Below are positions 16,682 to 25,525 of a stretch of 64,000 nucleotides of DNA, one piece after another. Below the pieces are notes generated by a model that worked only from the letters and a program-made list of their open reading frames with translations, was not told the DNA's origin and did not search any database. Position 1 is the stretch's first letter; every line of letters starts with the position of its first letter. The stretch is from positions 310,001 through 374,000 of the forward strand of contig CAWEBQ010000003.1 in the NCBI GenBank assembly GCA_963807385.1. Direction: 5' to 3'. Source of the stretch: JBDTSW01 sp963807385. Its GTDB lineage: Bacteria; Actinomycetota; Thermoleophilia; Solirubrobacterales; 70-9. Position numbers and translations under genes: made by a program.

Positions 16682-17782
16682 ATGCCGACCGGGGCCTCCA
16701 ACCTCGCGGCCGCTCCGTCGCGCCGCAACAACATCGGGACGCTCCGCATGGTCGGGGCCCTTTTCGTGCTGCTTGGGCACAGCTTTATCCTCTCTAGCGA
16801 CGACGGGAACACCCGCGATGCCGTCTCGGAGGCAATCGGCTCCGTCGCACCGTTCCATCTGGGCCTGCCGGGGATCGGCGTCGCGATGTTCTTCGCGATC
16901 TCGGGATACCTGGTGGCCCAGAGCTATCGGCGGCGCGGCAACGCCTACGGGTTCGCAGAGGCGCGCCTGCTGCGGATCTACCCCGCCCTCTGGGTCGCGA
17001 TCGGGCTCACGCTGGTGGTCGGCGCCGCGGTATCGACGTTCTCGCCCGGTCAGTTCCTCGGGGACAGGTCCACGGTCACCTACGCGGTCGGGGGCGCCAG
17101 CCTCCTGGACCTCCAGTACTTCCTGCCCGGCGTCTTCGCCGAGAACCCGCGGGCGGCCGTCAACGGCTCACTGTGGACCCTTCCCGTGGAGCTCAAGATG
17201 TACCTGTTCGTCGGCATTGCCGGCATCGCCGGGCTGCTCGGGCGCCGACGCCTCTTCAACGTTGCCGCAGGGGCGATCGTGCTCGGCGCGCTGGCCTGGC
17301 CCGAGCATTTGCCCCTCCTGGCCAACCCCGACCACCGGGAGGTCGCCGTCTTCTTCCTCGCGGGCTCGGCACTGTTCGTAAACCGCGACACGTTTCCGCT
17401 CCGAGGCGCGGGCGTGATCGCCCTGGTGGTGACCACCGCAGCGCTCGCCTGGACCGCCGTCTATCCGCTCGCGTTCGCCCTCGCGTTCTCCTACGCCGTG
17501 CTCTGGCTCGGGTTCAAAGGGGGCCGCCGCCTACCGGACCTGGCCGCCCACGGGGACCTCTCGTACGCGACCTACCTCTACGCGTTCCCCGTCACGCAGC
17601 TGTGGGTATCGGCGCTTGGCCCCGGCTCGCCGTGGCCGGTCGCGGCCCTCACCCTCCTCACCGTCCTGCCGGTGGCGTTCGTCAGTTGGCGCCTGGTCGA
17701 GGCGCCGGCCCTGCGCTTGAAGGGCCGGCTCCTGCCGCCTAAACTGACCAGACGGTCAGTTATAGTCCGTACGAGCGAGTAG
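16682..17782 (+). CDS. Membrane acyltransferase, acyltransferase-3 (OafA/YrhL) family
   Basis: A 366-residue multi-pass membrane enzyme of the family that O-acylates sugars, peptidoglycan or antibiotics. NNIGTLRMVGALFVLLGHSFIL is the typical first helix region with its conserved His. About ten hydrophobic segments follow, with the usual AISGYLVAQSYRRRG loop and YPALW. The substrate cannot be told from sequence. Its 3' end carries the promoter and operator of the next gene. It diverges from the TetR gene across 35 bp. Confidence 0.9.
   Translation: MPTGASNLAAAPSRRNNIGTLRMVGALFVLLGHSFILSSDDGNTRDAVSEAIGSVAPFHLGLPGIGVAMFFAISGYLVAQSYRRRGNAYGFAEARLLRIYPALWVAIGLTLVVGAAVSTFSPGQFLGDRSTVTYAVGGASLLDLQYFLPGVFAENPRAAVNGSLWTLPVELKMYLFVGIAGIAGLLGRRRLFNVAAGAIVLGALAWPEHLPLLANPDHREVAVFFLAGSALFVNRDTFPLRGAGVIALVVTTAALAWTAVYPLAFALAFSYAVLWLGFKGGRRLPDLAAHGDLSYATYLYAFPVTQLWVSALGPGSPWPVAALTLLTVLPVAFVSWRLVEAPALRLKGRLLPPKLTRRSVIVRTSE
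17742..17766 (+). promoter_or_regulatory. TetR-type operator overlapping the -10 of the R2-like gene
   Basis: A perfect 20-bp dyad, AACTGACC-AGAC-GGTCAGTT (17742-17761), abuts and shares one base with TATAGT (17761-17766), a strong -10. This is the layout of a repressor site. Transcription would begin about 30 nt before ATG 17804. The dyad lies inside the last codons of the acyltransferase gene. Confidence 0.7.
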
Positions 17783-17803
17783 CGGCAACAGAAGGGTGCT
17801 CCG

Positions 17804-19093
17804 ATGAGCGTTGCGCAGAAGGACGGGATCGAGCGGTCATTCGCCGACCAGATCTCATACGAGGACCTCTACCGGCGGTGGGAGAAGGGCAACTGGTCGG
17901 CCTACGACCTCGATTTCTCCGAGGACCGCGCCGGCTGGGATTCGCTCACCGGCCTCCAGCGCGAGAGCGCGCTGTGGATCTACTCGATGTTCTTCTTCGG
18001 CGAGGACTCGGTCACCGACAACCTCTCCCCCTTCATCGACGCCGCCCCGAAGGAGGAGCAGAAGTACTTCCTCGCCACTCAACAGGTCGACGAGGCGAGG
18101 CACGCCGTCTTCTTCCACCGCTTCTTCAAGGAGGTGATCGGCGCGGGCGAGGACATCGGCTCGACGCTCGCCTTCACCGAGGAGCAGCTCGGATGGGGTT
18201 ACCGCAACGTCTTCGCCCGGCTGGACTCGATGGCGGACGAGTTGCGCCGGGACCGCTCGCTGCCGAAGTTCGCGCAGGCGATCGCGCTCTACCACCTCGT
18301 CGTCGAGGCGACCCTTGCGCAGCCCGGCCAGCACTTCATCGAGGACTACTTCGCGAAGGAGGGCACGATGCCCGGCTTCTCCGCGGGCATGGCGAACGTC
18401 TCCCGCGACGAGCAGCGCCACATCGGGTTCGGCGTCAAGGTGCTCTCCGAGCTCCTGGCCGAGTCGGACGAGTGCAAGGCGGCGGTACGGGAGATCCTGC
18501 TCGAGGTCATGCCGTACTCCCTCGCCGTGTTCGTGCCGCCCGACGGGCTCAACCGTGAGTACACGCGCGCCTACGGCTTCGAGATGGAGGACATCTTCGC
18601 CTTCGGCCTCAAGTCGGTCCGGACCAAGTGGAGGGCGATCGGCTACCCGATGGAGGAGATGCCGGGAGTGCTCCCGGTGGACCCCGACATCCCCGCTGAG
18701 GAGATCGCCGCTCGGCAGATCCGCCTGCTGGAGGCCGGCGTCATGGGCGAGCCGAACGGCCATCCCGACGCCTCGCCCGAGGTCCAGGAGATCTACTTCG
18801 ACGTTATCGCGAACTCCGCCGATACCGCGGCGGTGAACGGGCGGCCGCTCACGGTCCAGTGGGATTTCGAGGACGCAGAGCCCTGGCATGTGATCGTCGC
18901 CAACGGCTCCACCCGCGCCGAACGAGGCCGGGCCGCCGCCCCCGATGTCACCCTCTCGGCGTCGTGGGCGGACTGGATCAATATCTCGAAGGGGGCGATC
19001 AGGCCCAGCCGGGCGATGCTGAGCCGCCGCCTGCGGATGAGGGGCCGCCCGCGCGGGATGCTGGCCTTCACGAAGGCGTTCCCGCGCCGGTAG
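17804..19093 (+). CDS. Ribonucleotide-reductase-R2-like ferritin-fold oxidase fused to an SCP2-like domain
   Basis: A 429-residue two-domain protein. Residues 1-330 are an R2-like four-helix diiron (or Mn/Fe) domain with the full ligand set: E67, E97xxH100 in DEARH, E168, and E203xxH206 in DEQRH. It is therefore likely to be a redox-active oxidase, not a class I nucleotide reductase, since no R1 partner is nearby. Residues from about 345 resemble an SCP2/sterol-carrier lipid-binding domain. Expression is probably controlled by the palindrome over its -10, and AAGGGTG gives a ribosome site. A lipid substrate is suggested by the fusion but not shown. Confidence 0.85.
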   Translation: MSVAQKDGIERSFADQISYEDLYRRWEKGNWSAYDLDFSEDRAGWDSLTGLQRESALWIYSMFFFGEDSVTDNLSPFIDAAPKEEQKYFLATQQVDEARHAVFFHRFFKEVIGAGEDIGSTLAFTEEQLGWGYRNVFARLDSMADELRRDRSLPKFAQAIALYHLVVEATLAQPGQHFIEDYFAKEGTMPGFSAGMANVSRDEQRHIGFGVKVLSELLAESDECKAAVREILLEVMPYSLAVFVPPDGLNREYTRAYGFEMEDIFAFGLKSVRTKWRAIGYPMEEMPGVLPVDPDIPAEEIAARQIRLLEAGVMGEPNGHPDASPEVQEIYFDVIANSADTAAVNGRPLTVQWDFEDAEPWHVIVANGSTRAERGRAAAPDVTLSASWADWINISKGAIRPSRAMLSRRLRMRGRPRGMLAFTKAFPRR

Positions 19094-19301
19094 TCAGCTC
19101 ATCTAGACCTTCTTGACCACCCAGTCCAGCCAGCCGGTCTTGCAGACACCGGTCGGCGGGGCGAAGGTCGCCTTGTCCGCAGCCTGCCGACCGCCCCTGC
19201 TGGTCAGAGACGTGGGGCCGTTCTCGCAGGTGGCCGGCGCGGCGCCGAACGAAACCTCCGTGACCCGTCGCTTGCCCTCAAGCTCGCGGGCAATACAGGC
19301 C

Positions 19302-21548
19302 TCAGGCCGCGACCGGCGCTGGCTCGGGCTCGGGCTCGGGCTCGCTGCGAACCTCACCCTCGAAGCCGAGGTCGGGCAGGATCCGGTCGAGCCAGCCCGG
19401 CAGCCACCAGTTCCAGCCGCCCATCAGCTGCATCGCGGCCGGAACCAGAATCAGGCGGACGAGCGTCGCGTCGAGCGCGATCGCGACCGCATTGCCGAGC
19501 CCGAGCTCCTTGATCGACGGTACGCCTGTGAGCACGAAGACGGTGAAGACCGAGGTCATGATGAGCGCCGCCGAGGAGATGGTGCGGGCGCTCGAGGAGA
19601 GCCCCTCGGCGACCGCCAACGTGTTGTCCCCGTGCGCCTCGTAGCGCTCGCGGATCCGGGAGAGCAGGAAGACCTCGTAGTCCATCGACAGCCCGAAGAC
19701 CACGGCCAGGACCAGCGGCGGTGTGAGGGTGTCGATCGCGCCGGTGGACTGGAAGCCCAGGAAGCCGTCGAGCCAGCCCCACTGGAAGACGATCACCAGC
19801 ACACCGTAGGCGGCCCCGATCGACAGCAGGTTCATCGTGATCGCCTTCAGCGGCAGGACGATCGAGCGCAGCATGAGCATCAGGACCAGGAACGAGAAGC
19901 CGAGGATGAAAGCGATGATCTTCCACATCGAGCCGTCGATCTGGTCGCGGACATCGACGATCCGCGCCGCCTCGCCGCCCACGGCGACCCCGGCGACCTC
20001 GGCCGCCCCGGACGCCGGCACGACCTCGGTCCGAAGCCGCTCGACGAGGGCCGCCGTCTGGTCGGAGTCGCTGGCGTCGCGCGGGGTCGCGGCGATCAGC
20101 GCGGTCCCCTCTCCCGGTGCCGGGTCGGCGACCGACGCCACGTCGGGATCCGCTGCGACGCCGGCCGTGAGGGCCTCGGCGGCCACGGCGTTGGGAGGGT
20201 CCTTCAGCTCCCCCTCGTCGAAGCGCATCAGCAGGTCCACGGGGTTCGCCCCGCCGCCCGTCGCCTCGCTCGCAAGCTCGTTGCCGATCACCACGTCGTG
20301 GTCGTCCGGGAACTGATCGAGCGCGCCGGTCCCGGTCTCCATGTCAAGCACCGGCAGGGCGAGGGCGAGCAGGACCGCGGCGGAGGCCCCGATCGAGAGC
20401 CACGGCCTGGACATCACCGCCCGCGTCCAGCGCTCCCAAAAGCCAAGCCCATCGTCGCGGCTCGCACCCGGCCGGCGGCGTCGGTGGAGCACCGACCTGC
20501 GGAAGAAGAGGATCACCGACCAGATCGCGCCACCCGCCTCAACCCGGTGGCCGAGCAGGCGGATCAGCGCCGGCAGTAGCACGACGGCGGTGAGGATCGA
20601 TATCGCGACGACGATCATCGCTCCCAGCGCCATCGACCGAAGCGTCTGGTTGTTGACCATGAACAGGCCCGCCAGCGAGATCACCACGGCCATCCCCGAG
20701 AAAACGACCGCCAGGCCCGATGTCGCGAGGGCCTCGGCGCGAGCCTCCGCCGCGCCCTTGCCCGCGCGAACCTCCTCTCGAAACCGGGCCAGGATGAACA
20801 GTGAGTAGTCCACCGCGACCCCGATGCCGATCATCGAGGCCATGTTGGTGACGAAGACCGACATGTCCATCTGCTGGGAGAGCAGGAAGATCATCGCCCC
20901 GGTGACGATCACCGAGACGAACCCCAGGGCCAGTGGCAGCGACGCCGCCGCCAGCGATCCGAAGACCGCGAGCAGGATCAGCGCGACGATCGGGAACCCG
21001 ATGACCTCCGCCTTCTCGAGATCCTCCTTAGAGAGCTCCTGGAGGCCTGCCCACGATGACGGCTGGCCGGCGAGGTAGGCGGTGACCCCGACCTCCTCGG
21101 CTCCCGGGCCGATCGCCTCTCGCAGGTCGGTGGCCGCGTCCGTCTGGGTGTCCGTCGGCAGGTCCGTCACCAGAGGGACGACCGCGATGTCGCCCGCCTC
21201 GAGCGTCGCCTTGGCCTCGGCGGAGGCGGCCGGCTCGAGCTCGAGCCCCGGGGCCGCCGCGACGGCCTCCTGCATCCGGGCCACGGCGGCCGCAGGATCG
21301 GCCGGGTCGCCGGTCGGATCGAGCACGACCGCGATCGCGCCGTCCCGCGCGCCCTCGTAGTCGCTGGCGATCGCCTCCTCGACCTGCGCGGACTCCGAGC
21401 CCGGCACCGAGAAGCCGCCTCCGGTGAGCTCCTCGGTCTGGCGCGAGGCCAGCGGCATCGCCGCCACCAATACGGCGAGCCAGGCGCCGACGACGTACCA
21501 GCGGCGCCTCGCCAGGAACCCGGCGAGCGTCTTCATTCCGGCCCTCAC
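19302..21548 (-). CDS. MMPL/RND-family membrane transporter
   Basis: A 748-residue transporter with two repeats, each having one helix, a large extracytoplasmic loop and five helices (about 12 helices in all). Members export lipids or drugs in Actinobacteria using proton flux. The conserved GIGVAVDYSLFILARFREE and VVFGLSMDYEVFLLSRIRE segments hold the Asp/Tyr proton-relay residues. GTG 21548 has AGGAGG five bases upstream; ATG 21536 is an alternative. The tail is a Pro-Glu repeat. It follows a TetR gene on the same strand. Confidence 0.92.
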   Translation of the reverse strand: MRAGMKTLAGFLARRRWYVVGAWLAVLVAAMPLASRQTEELTGGGFSVPGSESAQVEEAIASDYEGARDGAIAVVLDPTGDPADPAAAVARMQEAVAAAPGLELEPAASAEAKATLEAGDIAVVPLVTDLPTDTQTDAATDLREAIGPGAEEVGVTAYLAGQPSSWAGLQELSKEDLEKAEVIGFPIVALILLAVFGSLAAASLPLALGFVSVIVTGAMIFLLSQQMDMSVFVTNMASMIGIGVAVDYSLFILARFREEVRAGKGAAEARAEALATSGLAVVFSGMAVVISLAGLFMVNNQTLRSMALGAMIVVAISILTAVVLLPALIRLLGHRVEAGGAIWSVILFFRRSVLHRRRRPGASRDDGLGFWERWTRAVMSRPWLSIGASAAVLLALALPVLDMETGTGALDQFPDDHDVVIGNELASEATGGGANPVDLLMRFDEGELKDPPNAVAAEALTAGVAADPDVASVADPAPGEGTALIAATPRDASDSDQTAALVERLRTEVVPASGAAEVAGVAVGGEAARIVDVRDQIDGSMWKIIAFILGFSFLVLMLMLRSIVLPLKAITMNLLSIGAAYGVLVIVFQWGWLDGFLGFQSTGAIDTLTPPLVLAVVFGLSMDYEVFLLSRIRERYEAHGDNTLAVAEGLSSSARTISSAALIMTSVFTVFVLTGVPSIKELGLGNAVAIALDATLVRLILVPAAMQLMGGWNWWLPGWLDRILPDLGFEGEVRSEPEPEPEPAPVAA

Positions 21549-21597
21549 GCCAGCCTCCTGTCTCGTTTGATTCGGAGCGTCCGGTTTTGGGCCGGCG

Positions 21598-21603
21598 ACG
21601 CTA
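21598..21603 (-). promoter_or_regulatory. Candidate -10 TAGCGT for the MMPL gene
   Basis: Minus-strand TAGCGT in the 87-bp gap after the TetR gene would give a leader of about 40 nt containing AGGAGG. Confidence 0.35.
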
Positions 21604-21635
21604 GCCGCCGTCCGGGCGGCCCTGTGTGAGATCGA

Positions 21636-22253
21636 TCACCGAAGGTCTCGGGCCTCGAGCAGGAAGCGGGCGACCTCGTAGCTCGCCTGGGCCGCCTCGT
21701 CCGCATCCAGCGTCGGATCGGTGAGCTGCTGGACCGCGGCACCGTCGCCGGCGGCGAACAGATAGGCCAGGACGGCCTCCGCGCCGAAGCGCAGCCGCAC
21801 GATGCCATGCCGCTCCTTCTGACGCAGGATCTCCGCGAACTCCGCTCGCGCGCGGCTGTAGAGCTCCCCGAGTTCCCTGGTGAGCTCGGGGCTGTGACGG
21901 CCCGCGACGAAGAGCTCGCTGACCATGTACACGTAGCCCGTTCCCTCGGTGATGGTGCGGGCGAAGGTCTCGAAGAACGCCGCGATCATGGCGTCGGCGG
22001 TCTCGGCCCGCCGCAGCGCCGCTCCCAGGGTCTCGATGCGGATCTCCGTGTCGCGGCGGATCACCTCGACGAGGAGCCGCTCCTTGGTGCCGAAGTAGTA
22101 GTGGAGGAGCCCCCTGCTGACGCCGGCCTGCGTGGCCACGCGCTCGAAGGTCGAGCCTGCAACGCCCACCTCGGCCACGGAGTCGCGCATCGCCTCGATG
22201 ATGCGCACGGCCCTCTCGCCGCGAAGCGGCCTGGAGATCGTCGCCGAGCCCAT
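21636..22253 (-). CDS. TetR-family regulator next to the MMPL transporter
   Basis: A 205-residue protein with an N-terminal helix-turn-helix (TFERVATQAGVSRGLLHYYF, about residues 34-53) and a TetR-type ligand domain. Its position immediately upstream of the MMPL gene, on the same strand, suggests local autoregulation of both, as is common for drug or lipid exporters. ATG 22253 lies 9 nt after TAGAAT. No clear dyad was found in the 87-bp gap to the transporter. Confidence 0.88.
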   Translation of the reverse strand: MGSATISRPLRGERAVRIIEAMRDSVAEVGVAGSTFERVATQAGVSRGLLHYYFGTKERLLVEVIRRDTEIRIETLGAALRRAETADAMIAAFFETFARTITEGTGYVYMVSELFVAGRHSPELTRELGELYSRARAEFAEILRQKERHGIVRLRFGAEAVLAYLFAAGDGAAVQQLTDPTLDADEAAQASYEVARFLLEARDLR

Positions 22254-22262
22254 CAGACAGCG

Positions 22263-22268
22263 ATTCTA
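22263..22268 (-). promoter_or_regulatory. -10 TAGAAT for the second TetR gene
   Basis: TAGAAT on the minus strand ends 9 nt before the ATG at 22253; leaderless layout. Confidence 0.5.
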
Positions 22269-22309
22269 AGTCGGGCCGGGTGGCCCGTGCGCTGGCCCCG
22301 AGCTGAGAG

Positions 22310-22738
22310 CTAGGTCGTGGGCGCCGAGGCAGCCGTGGTCGTCGAGGTGTACTCGAACTCCTCCTCCGCCCCGAACAGCCGGTCCAGGACGGCCTTGCGC
22401 AGGTCCTCGGACAGGGCGATCGCCAGGATCGCCCCCACGATGCTCAGCAGCAGCAGGTTGCGGGCCGTGTGACTCTCCCGCTTGCCGCGCAGCTGGTCGG
22501 ACGCCTCGCGCAGGGACTCGGCCGCGCTCTTCAGCTCGCGATGGACCTTCTTGTCGTCCATCAGGCGCTTCGCCGGCTGGCCGTTGTTGACCCGCCCGTA
22601 CGCCTTCTTCGCAGACTTGAACGCGTCCTGAAGGTTCTCGCGAAGGTCCTCGTCCTCGATGAGGCGCCGGATGTATTCGTTGTCGGCCGCCGAGCGCCCG
22701 GTCTCCCAGGCCTTCTCAGCTCGTGTTCCCTTTGCCAT
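22310..22738 (-). CDS. Small single-pass membrane protein, unknown function
   Basis: A 142-residue protein. Residues 1-95 are highly charged and helical, including DLRENLQDAFKSAKKAYGR. One transmembrane helix follows (about 98-115, LLLLSIVGAILAIAL), then a short tail rich in Thr, Ser and Ala. I do not recognise the family. ATG 22738 is chosen over GTG 22747 because AGGAGGAG lies about 10 nt before it. It has a leader of about 45 nt from TATGCT and appears monocistronic. Confidence 0.75.
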   Translation of the reverse strand: MAKGTRAEKAWETGRSAADNEYIRRLIEDEDLRENLQDAFKSAKKAYGRVNNGQPAKRLMDDKKVHRELKSAAESLREASDQLRGKRESHTARNLLLLSIVGAILAIALSEDLRKAVLDRLFGAEEEFEYTSTTTAASAPTT

Positions 22739-22788
22739 CTCTTGCACTCTCCTCCTGCGACTTCAAGCTCGGTTCGATGCGGACGGTG

Positions 22789-22794
22789 AGCATA
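22789..22794 (-). promoter_or_regulatory. -10 TATGCT for the small membrane protein gene
   Basis: Minus-strand TATGCT upstream of a Shine-Dalgarno (AGGAGGAG); one of the few leadered promoters in the window. Confidence 0.4.
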
Positions 22795-22830
22795 TACCCG
22801 CCGAGACGGCGCCCTATCGCCGGCCGTCCC

Positions 22831-23634
22831 TCAGGCGGTGCCGGTCTCGGCAGCCGGCGGCCCGGGAGCCCGCGCGCCCTGGGCATCGCGGGAGCGCCCG
22901 GGGGCGCCGTTCCAGTCGCGGAAGGTGCCCTGGTAGAGCGCGTGGACGACCCATAGGAAGTACATCGCGGCCGGTACCGCCAGCCAGTCAATCCAGAATC
23001 CGTGCATGTCGAACAGGTAGTGCCCGGTGTAGATGTAATAGGCGTAGATGCCGTGCATCACGGCGCAGGTCGGGAACACCACGGCCAGGGCGAGGCCCGA
23101 CACCGACCAGCCTCCGAGGTGCTTGCGGTTCGCGAGCTGCGTGCGCACCAGGAACCAGCCGATCGCCATATAGAGGATCACCAGCATGATGTTCGCCGCC
23201 ACGATCGGGCGGAACTCGTTCGCCGTGTTCGCTATATCGATCGCGCCGGCGATCAGCGCCGTCACGTAGATGCCGAAGAGGGTCGGGAGCGCGAGCACCC
23301 AGCCGGGGCTGCCAGTGATGAACCGGTCGCCCCGCTCGCCCATGAAGGCCTCGACCCGGAGCGCGAACCAGATCACGCCCGCGGGTACGCCGATCGCCAC
23401 GGCCAGGAGGTCGAGCAGGCCCCCGTTGCGGCCCTCGAACATGAGATGCACACCATGGACCAGGTGGTGGGGGCCGCAGGTGAAAGCCATCGCTATCCAC
23501 GCGGCCCCGAAGTGCGAGAAGCCCATCGTCTTGCGATTCCGAGTCATCTCGATGGCCGTCATCGTCCCGTAGTTCAGATAGACGAAGCCCAGGACGAGGT
23601 TGAGCACCCCGACCGCGATCGCGATGCCGCTCAT
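22831..23634 (-). CDS. Multi-pass membrane protein coupled to the GGDEF-EAL gene
   Basis: A 267-residue protein with about seven transmembrane helices and several intramembrane or loop histidines (CGPHHLVHGVHL, MHGIYAYYIYTGHYLFDMHG). Such histidines could bind metal or heme, but no family is recognised. The tail is Pro/Gly/Ala-rich. ATG 23634 overlaps the stop of the PAS-GGDEF-EAL gene as ATGA, so the two are translationally coupled and probably work together. A membrane sensor or effector for the cyclic-di-GMP enzyme is a reasonable guess only. Confidence 0.8.
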   Translation of the reverse strand: MSGIAIAVGVLNLVLGFVYLNYGTMTAIEMTRNRKTMGFSHFGAAWIAMAFTCGPHHLVHGVHLMFEGRNGGLLDLLAVAIGVPAGVIWFALRVEAFMGERGDRFITGSPGWVLALPTLFGIYVTALIAGAIDIANTANEFRPIVAANIMLVILYMAIGWFLVRTQLANRKHLGGWSVSGLALAVVFPTCAVMHGIYAYYIYTGHYLFDMHGFWIDWLAVPAAMYFLWVVHALYQGTFRDWNGAPGRSRDAQGARAPGPPAAETGTA

Positions 23635-25379
23635 GGAGGACCCACACGTGCCGGAATCCCGATCTGGCGCATGAACTCGCGGATCATGGTCGGATCGCCG
23701 ACGCCCGGCTGGCCGGTCTCCGCATAGCCCGTGAGGTCGAGCGCCCCCGCGGGCACGGGCCGCGCGTAGAGGAAGCCCTGTGCGAGGGTGCAGCCGAGCT
23801 CGCGGAGCTCGCCGTGCTGGAGATCCTCCTCCACGCCCTCGGCGATGACGGTGAGGTCCAGCTCCTCCGCTATCGAGAGCACCGCGGCCACGATCGCCCG
23901 GTCGTCGCGTCGGCGCGTGAGGCTTTGGACGAAGCGCTGGTCGATCTTGATGATGTCGATCGGGAGGATGCTGAGGAAGCTGAGCGATGACGTCCCGCCG
24001 CCGAAGTCGTCGATCGCTATCCGCACCCCCAGGTCGCGAACCGCCTCGAGCGCCGGTGCGATCACGTCCGCGTCGTCGATGAGCGAGGTCTCGGTGATCT
24101 CCAGGCAAAGGAGCTGCGCCGGGAGGCCGGTCTCGGCGAGCACCGACCGAACCTCGCGGGCCATGTCGCCGCGGACCAGCTGCAGGGGCGAGACGTTGAC
24201 CGAGACGAAGGCCCGGTGGGCCTGCTGGCGCCAGCTGTGCGCCTCCTCGCACGCGGCGCGGAGCACCTCGGAGCCCACCCGGCCGATCAGCCCCTGCTCC
24301 TCCGCGACCGGCACGAACTCGCCGGGGTCGATCAGCCCGCGCCGTGGATGGCGCCACCGCACGAGCGCCTCGCAACCTACCGCCGAGCCGTCCGAGAGCT
24401 CGACGATCGGCTGGTAGTGAACCTCCAGCTGCCCCTCCTCCAGCGCCTCGCGGAGCTCCCCCTCGACCTGGACTCGGGCGGCGAGCTCGGCTCGTATCTC
24501 CTCGTCGAAGACCTCAACAGGGGCCGCTCCTTCCTGCTTGGCCCGGTACATGGCTAGGTCCGCCTCGACCAGCAGGCCGTCGGCATCCTGCTCGGCCCCG
24601 GCGCCGAACGGCGCGACTCCCACGCTCGCCGAGACCCGTCGCTCACGCCCCGCGATCCTGACGCTCGCGCCCTCGTTCAGAGCCGTCAGCAGGTGCTCGC
24701 CGACCTTGCGGGCCTCGGTCGCAGAGCAGCCCGGAAGCACGATCGCGAACTCGTCGCCGCCGATCCGGGCGAGCGTGTCCGTCGCCCGAAGGCGGCGGCG
24801 CAGGCCGTCCCCGACGCGGGCCAGCAGGTTGTCGCCGGCGACGTGGCCGAGGGAGTCGTTGATGTCCTTGAAACCATCCAGGTCGAGCATGAGCACCGCG
24901 CCCGCGATGCCGCTTCGGCGCGCCACGGCGATCTCCCGCGTGAGCTCCTCCATCAGGCGCCGGCGGTTGAAGAGCCCGGTCAGGGAGTCGTGGTTGGCGA
25001 GGTGCCAGAGGCGCTCCTCGGCACCCTCCCGCCCGGTCACGTCCTGGGTGGTCCCGACGAGCCGATCGGACTGGCCGGCGGGCCCAGGCATGAACTCGCC
25101 CCGGACGACCACCGTGCGCACGGCCCCGTCGGGCCGGATGATCCGATGCTGGACTGCGAAGGGAGAGCGGGTCGCCACCGCGTCAGCCACGGATGCCCCA
25201 TAGCGCTCGACGTCATCGGGGTGGATCAGGGCCCGGATCTCGTCGTACCTGGCATCGAAATCGCCGGGCGAGACGCCGTGGACCCGGTAGACCCCGTCCG
25301 ACCAGTAGATCTCGCCGGTCTCGAGCTTGTACTCCCAGCTTCCGTGGTCCGCCGTCGGATCTGAGAATCCGCTCATCAT
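23631..25379 (-). CDS. PAS-GGDEF-EAL cyclic-di-GMP signalling protein
   Basis: A 582-residue cytoplasmic protein. A PAS domain (about 12-120, with GEIYWSDGVYRVHG) comes first. The diguanylate cyclase domain (about 125-290) has an intact GGDEF in ARIGGDEFAIVLPG. The phosphodiesterase domain (about 305-560) has CEALVRW, EITETSL and DDFGGG metal and catalytic motifs. Both activities look intact, so net output depends on the PAS signal. ATG ATG at the start lies inside a 26-bp tandem duplication. The next gene is coupled by ATGA. Confidence 0.95.
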   Translation of the reverse strand: MMSGFSDPTADHGSWEYKLETGEIYWSDGVYRVHGVSPGDFDARYDEIRALIHPDDVERYGASVADAVATRSPFAVQHRIIRPDGAVRTVVVRGEFMPGPAGQSDRLVGTTQDVTGREGAEERLWHLANHDSLTGLFNRRRLMEELTREIAVARRSGIAGAVLMLDLDGFKDINDSLGHVAGDNLLARVGDGLRRRLRATDTLARIGGDEFAIVLPGCSATEARKVGEHLLTALNEGASVRIAGRERRVSASVGVAPFGAGAEQDADGLLVEADLAMYRAKQEGAAPVEVFDEEIRAELAARVQVEGELREALEEGQLEVHYQPIVELSDGSAVGCEALVRWRHPRRGLIDPGEFVPVAEEQGLIGRVGSEVLRAACEEAHSWRQQAHRAFVSVNVSPLQLVRGDMAREVRSVLAETGLPAQLLCLEITETSLIDDADVIAPALEAVRDLGVRIAIDDFGGGTSSLSFLSILPIDIIKIDQRFVQSLTRRRDDRAIVAAVLSIAEELDLTVIAEGVEEDLQHGELRELGCTLAQGFLYARPVPAGALDLTGYAETGQPGVGDPTMIREFMRQIGIPARVGPP

Positions 25380-25424
25380 CTGCCGGGCTGGCGTGCGGTC
25401 ATCATCTGCCGGGCTGGCGTGCGT
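25373..25424. repeat. 26-bp tandem duplication over the GGDEF-EAL start
   Basis: Two copies (25373-25398 and 25399-25424) differ only at their last base. Because 26 is not a multiple of three, each extra copy creates, on the minus strand, a mini-ORF of 8-9 codons ending in ARQPGR and a TGA that overlaps the next ATGATGA. The real start is the innermost copy. Confidence 0.75.
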
Positions 25425-25525
25425 TCATCTCGGTCGTGGAGGCAGGCTCGACCGGACGCCGGGCGGCACCTCCGCTACACCATCGGCCGTGCCCGGGAGT
25501 TTCTTGAGCCCCGCAGCTGGCGCCG

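Noticed and set aside
19103..19357. 84-codon minus-strand frame ending in a Trp/Lys-rich tail
   Set aside because: Its GTG start lies inside the MMPL gene, no internal start or promoter is seen, and no family is recognised. The last 50 codons look somewhat protein-like, so it is kept only as a note.
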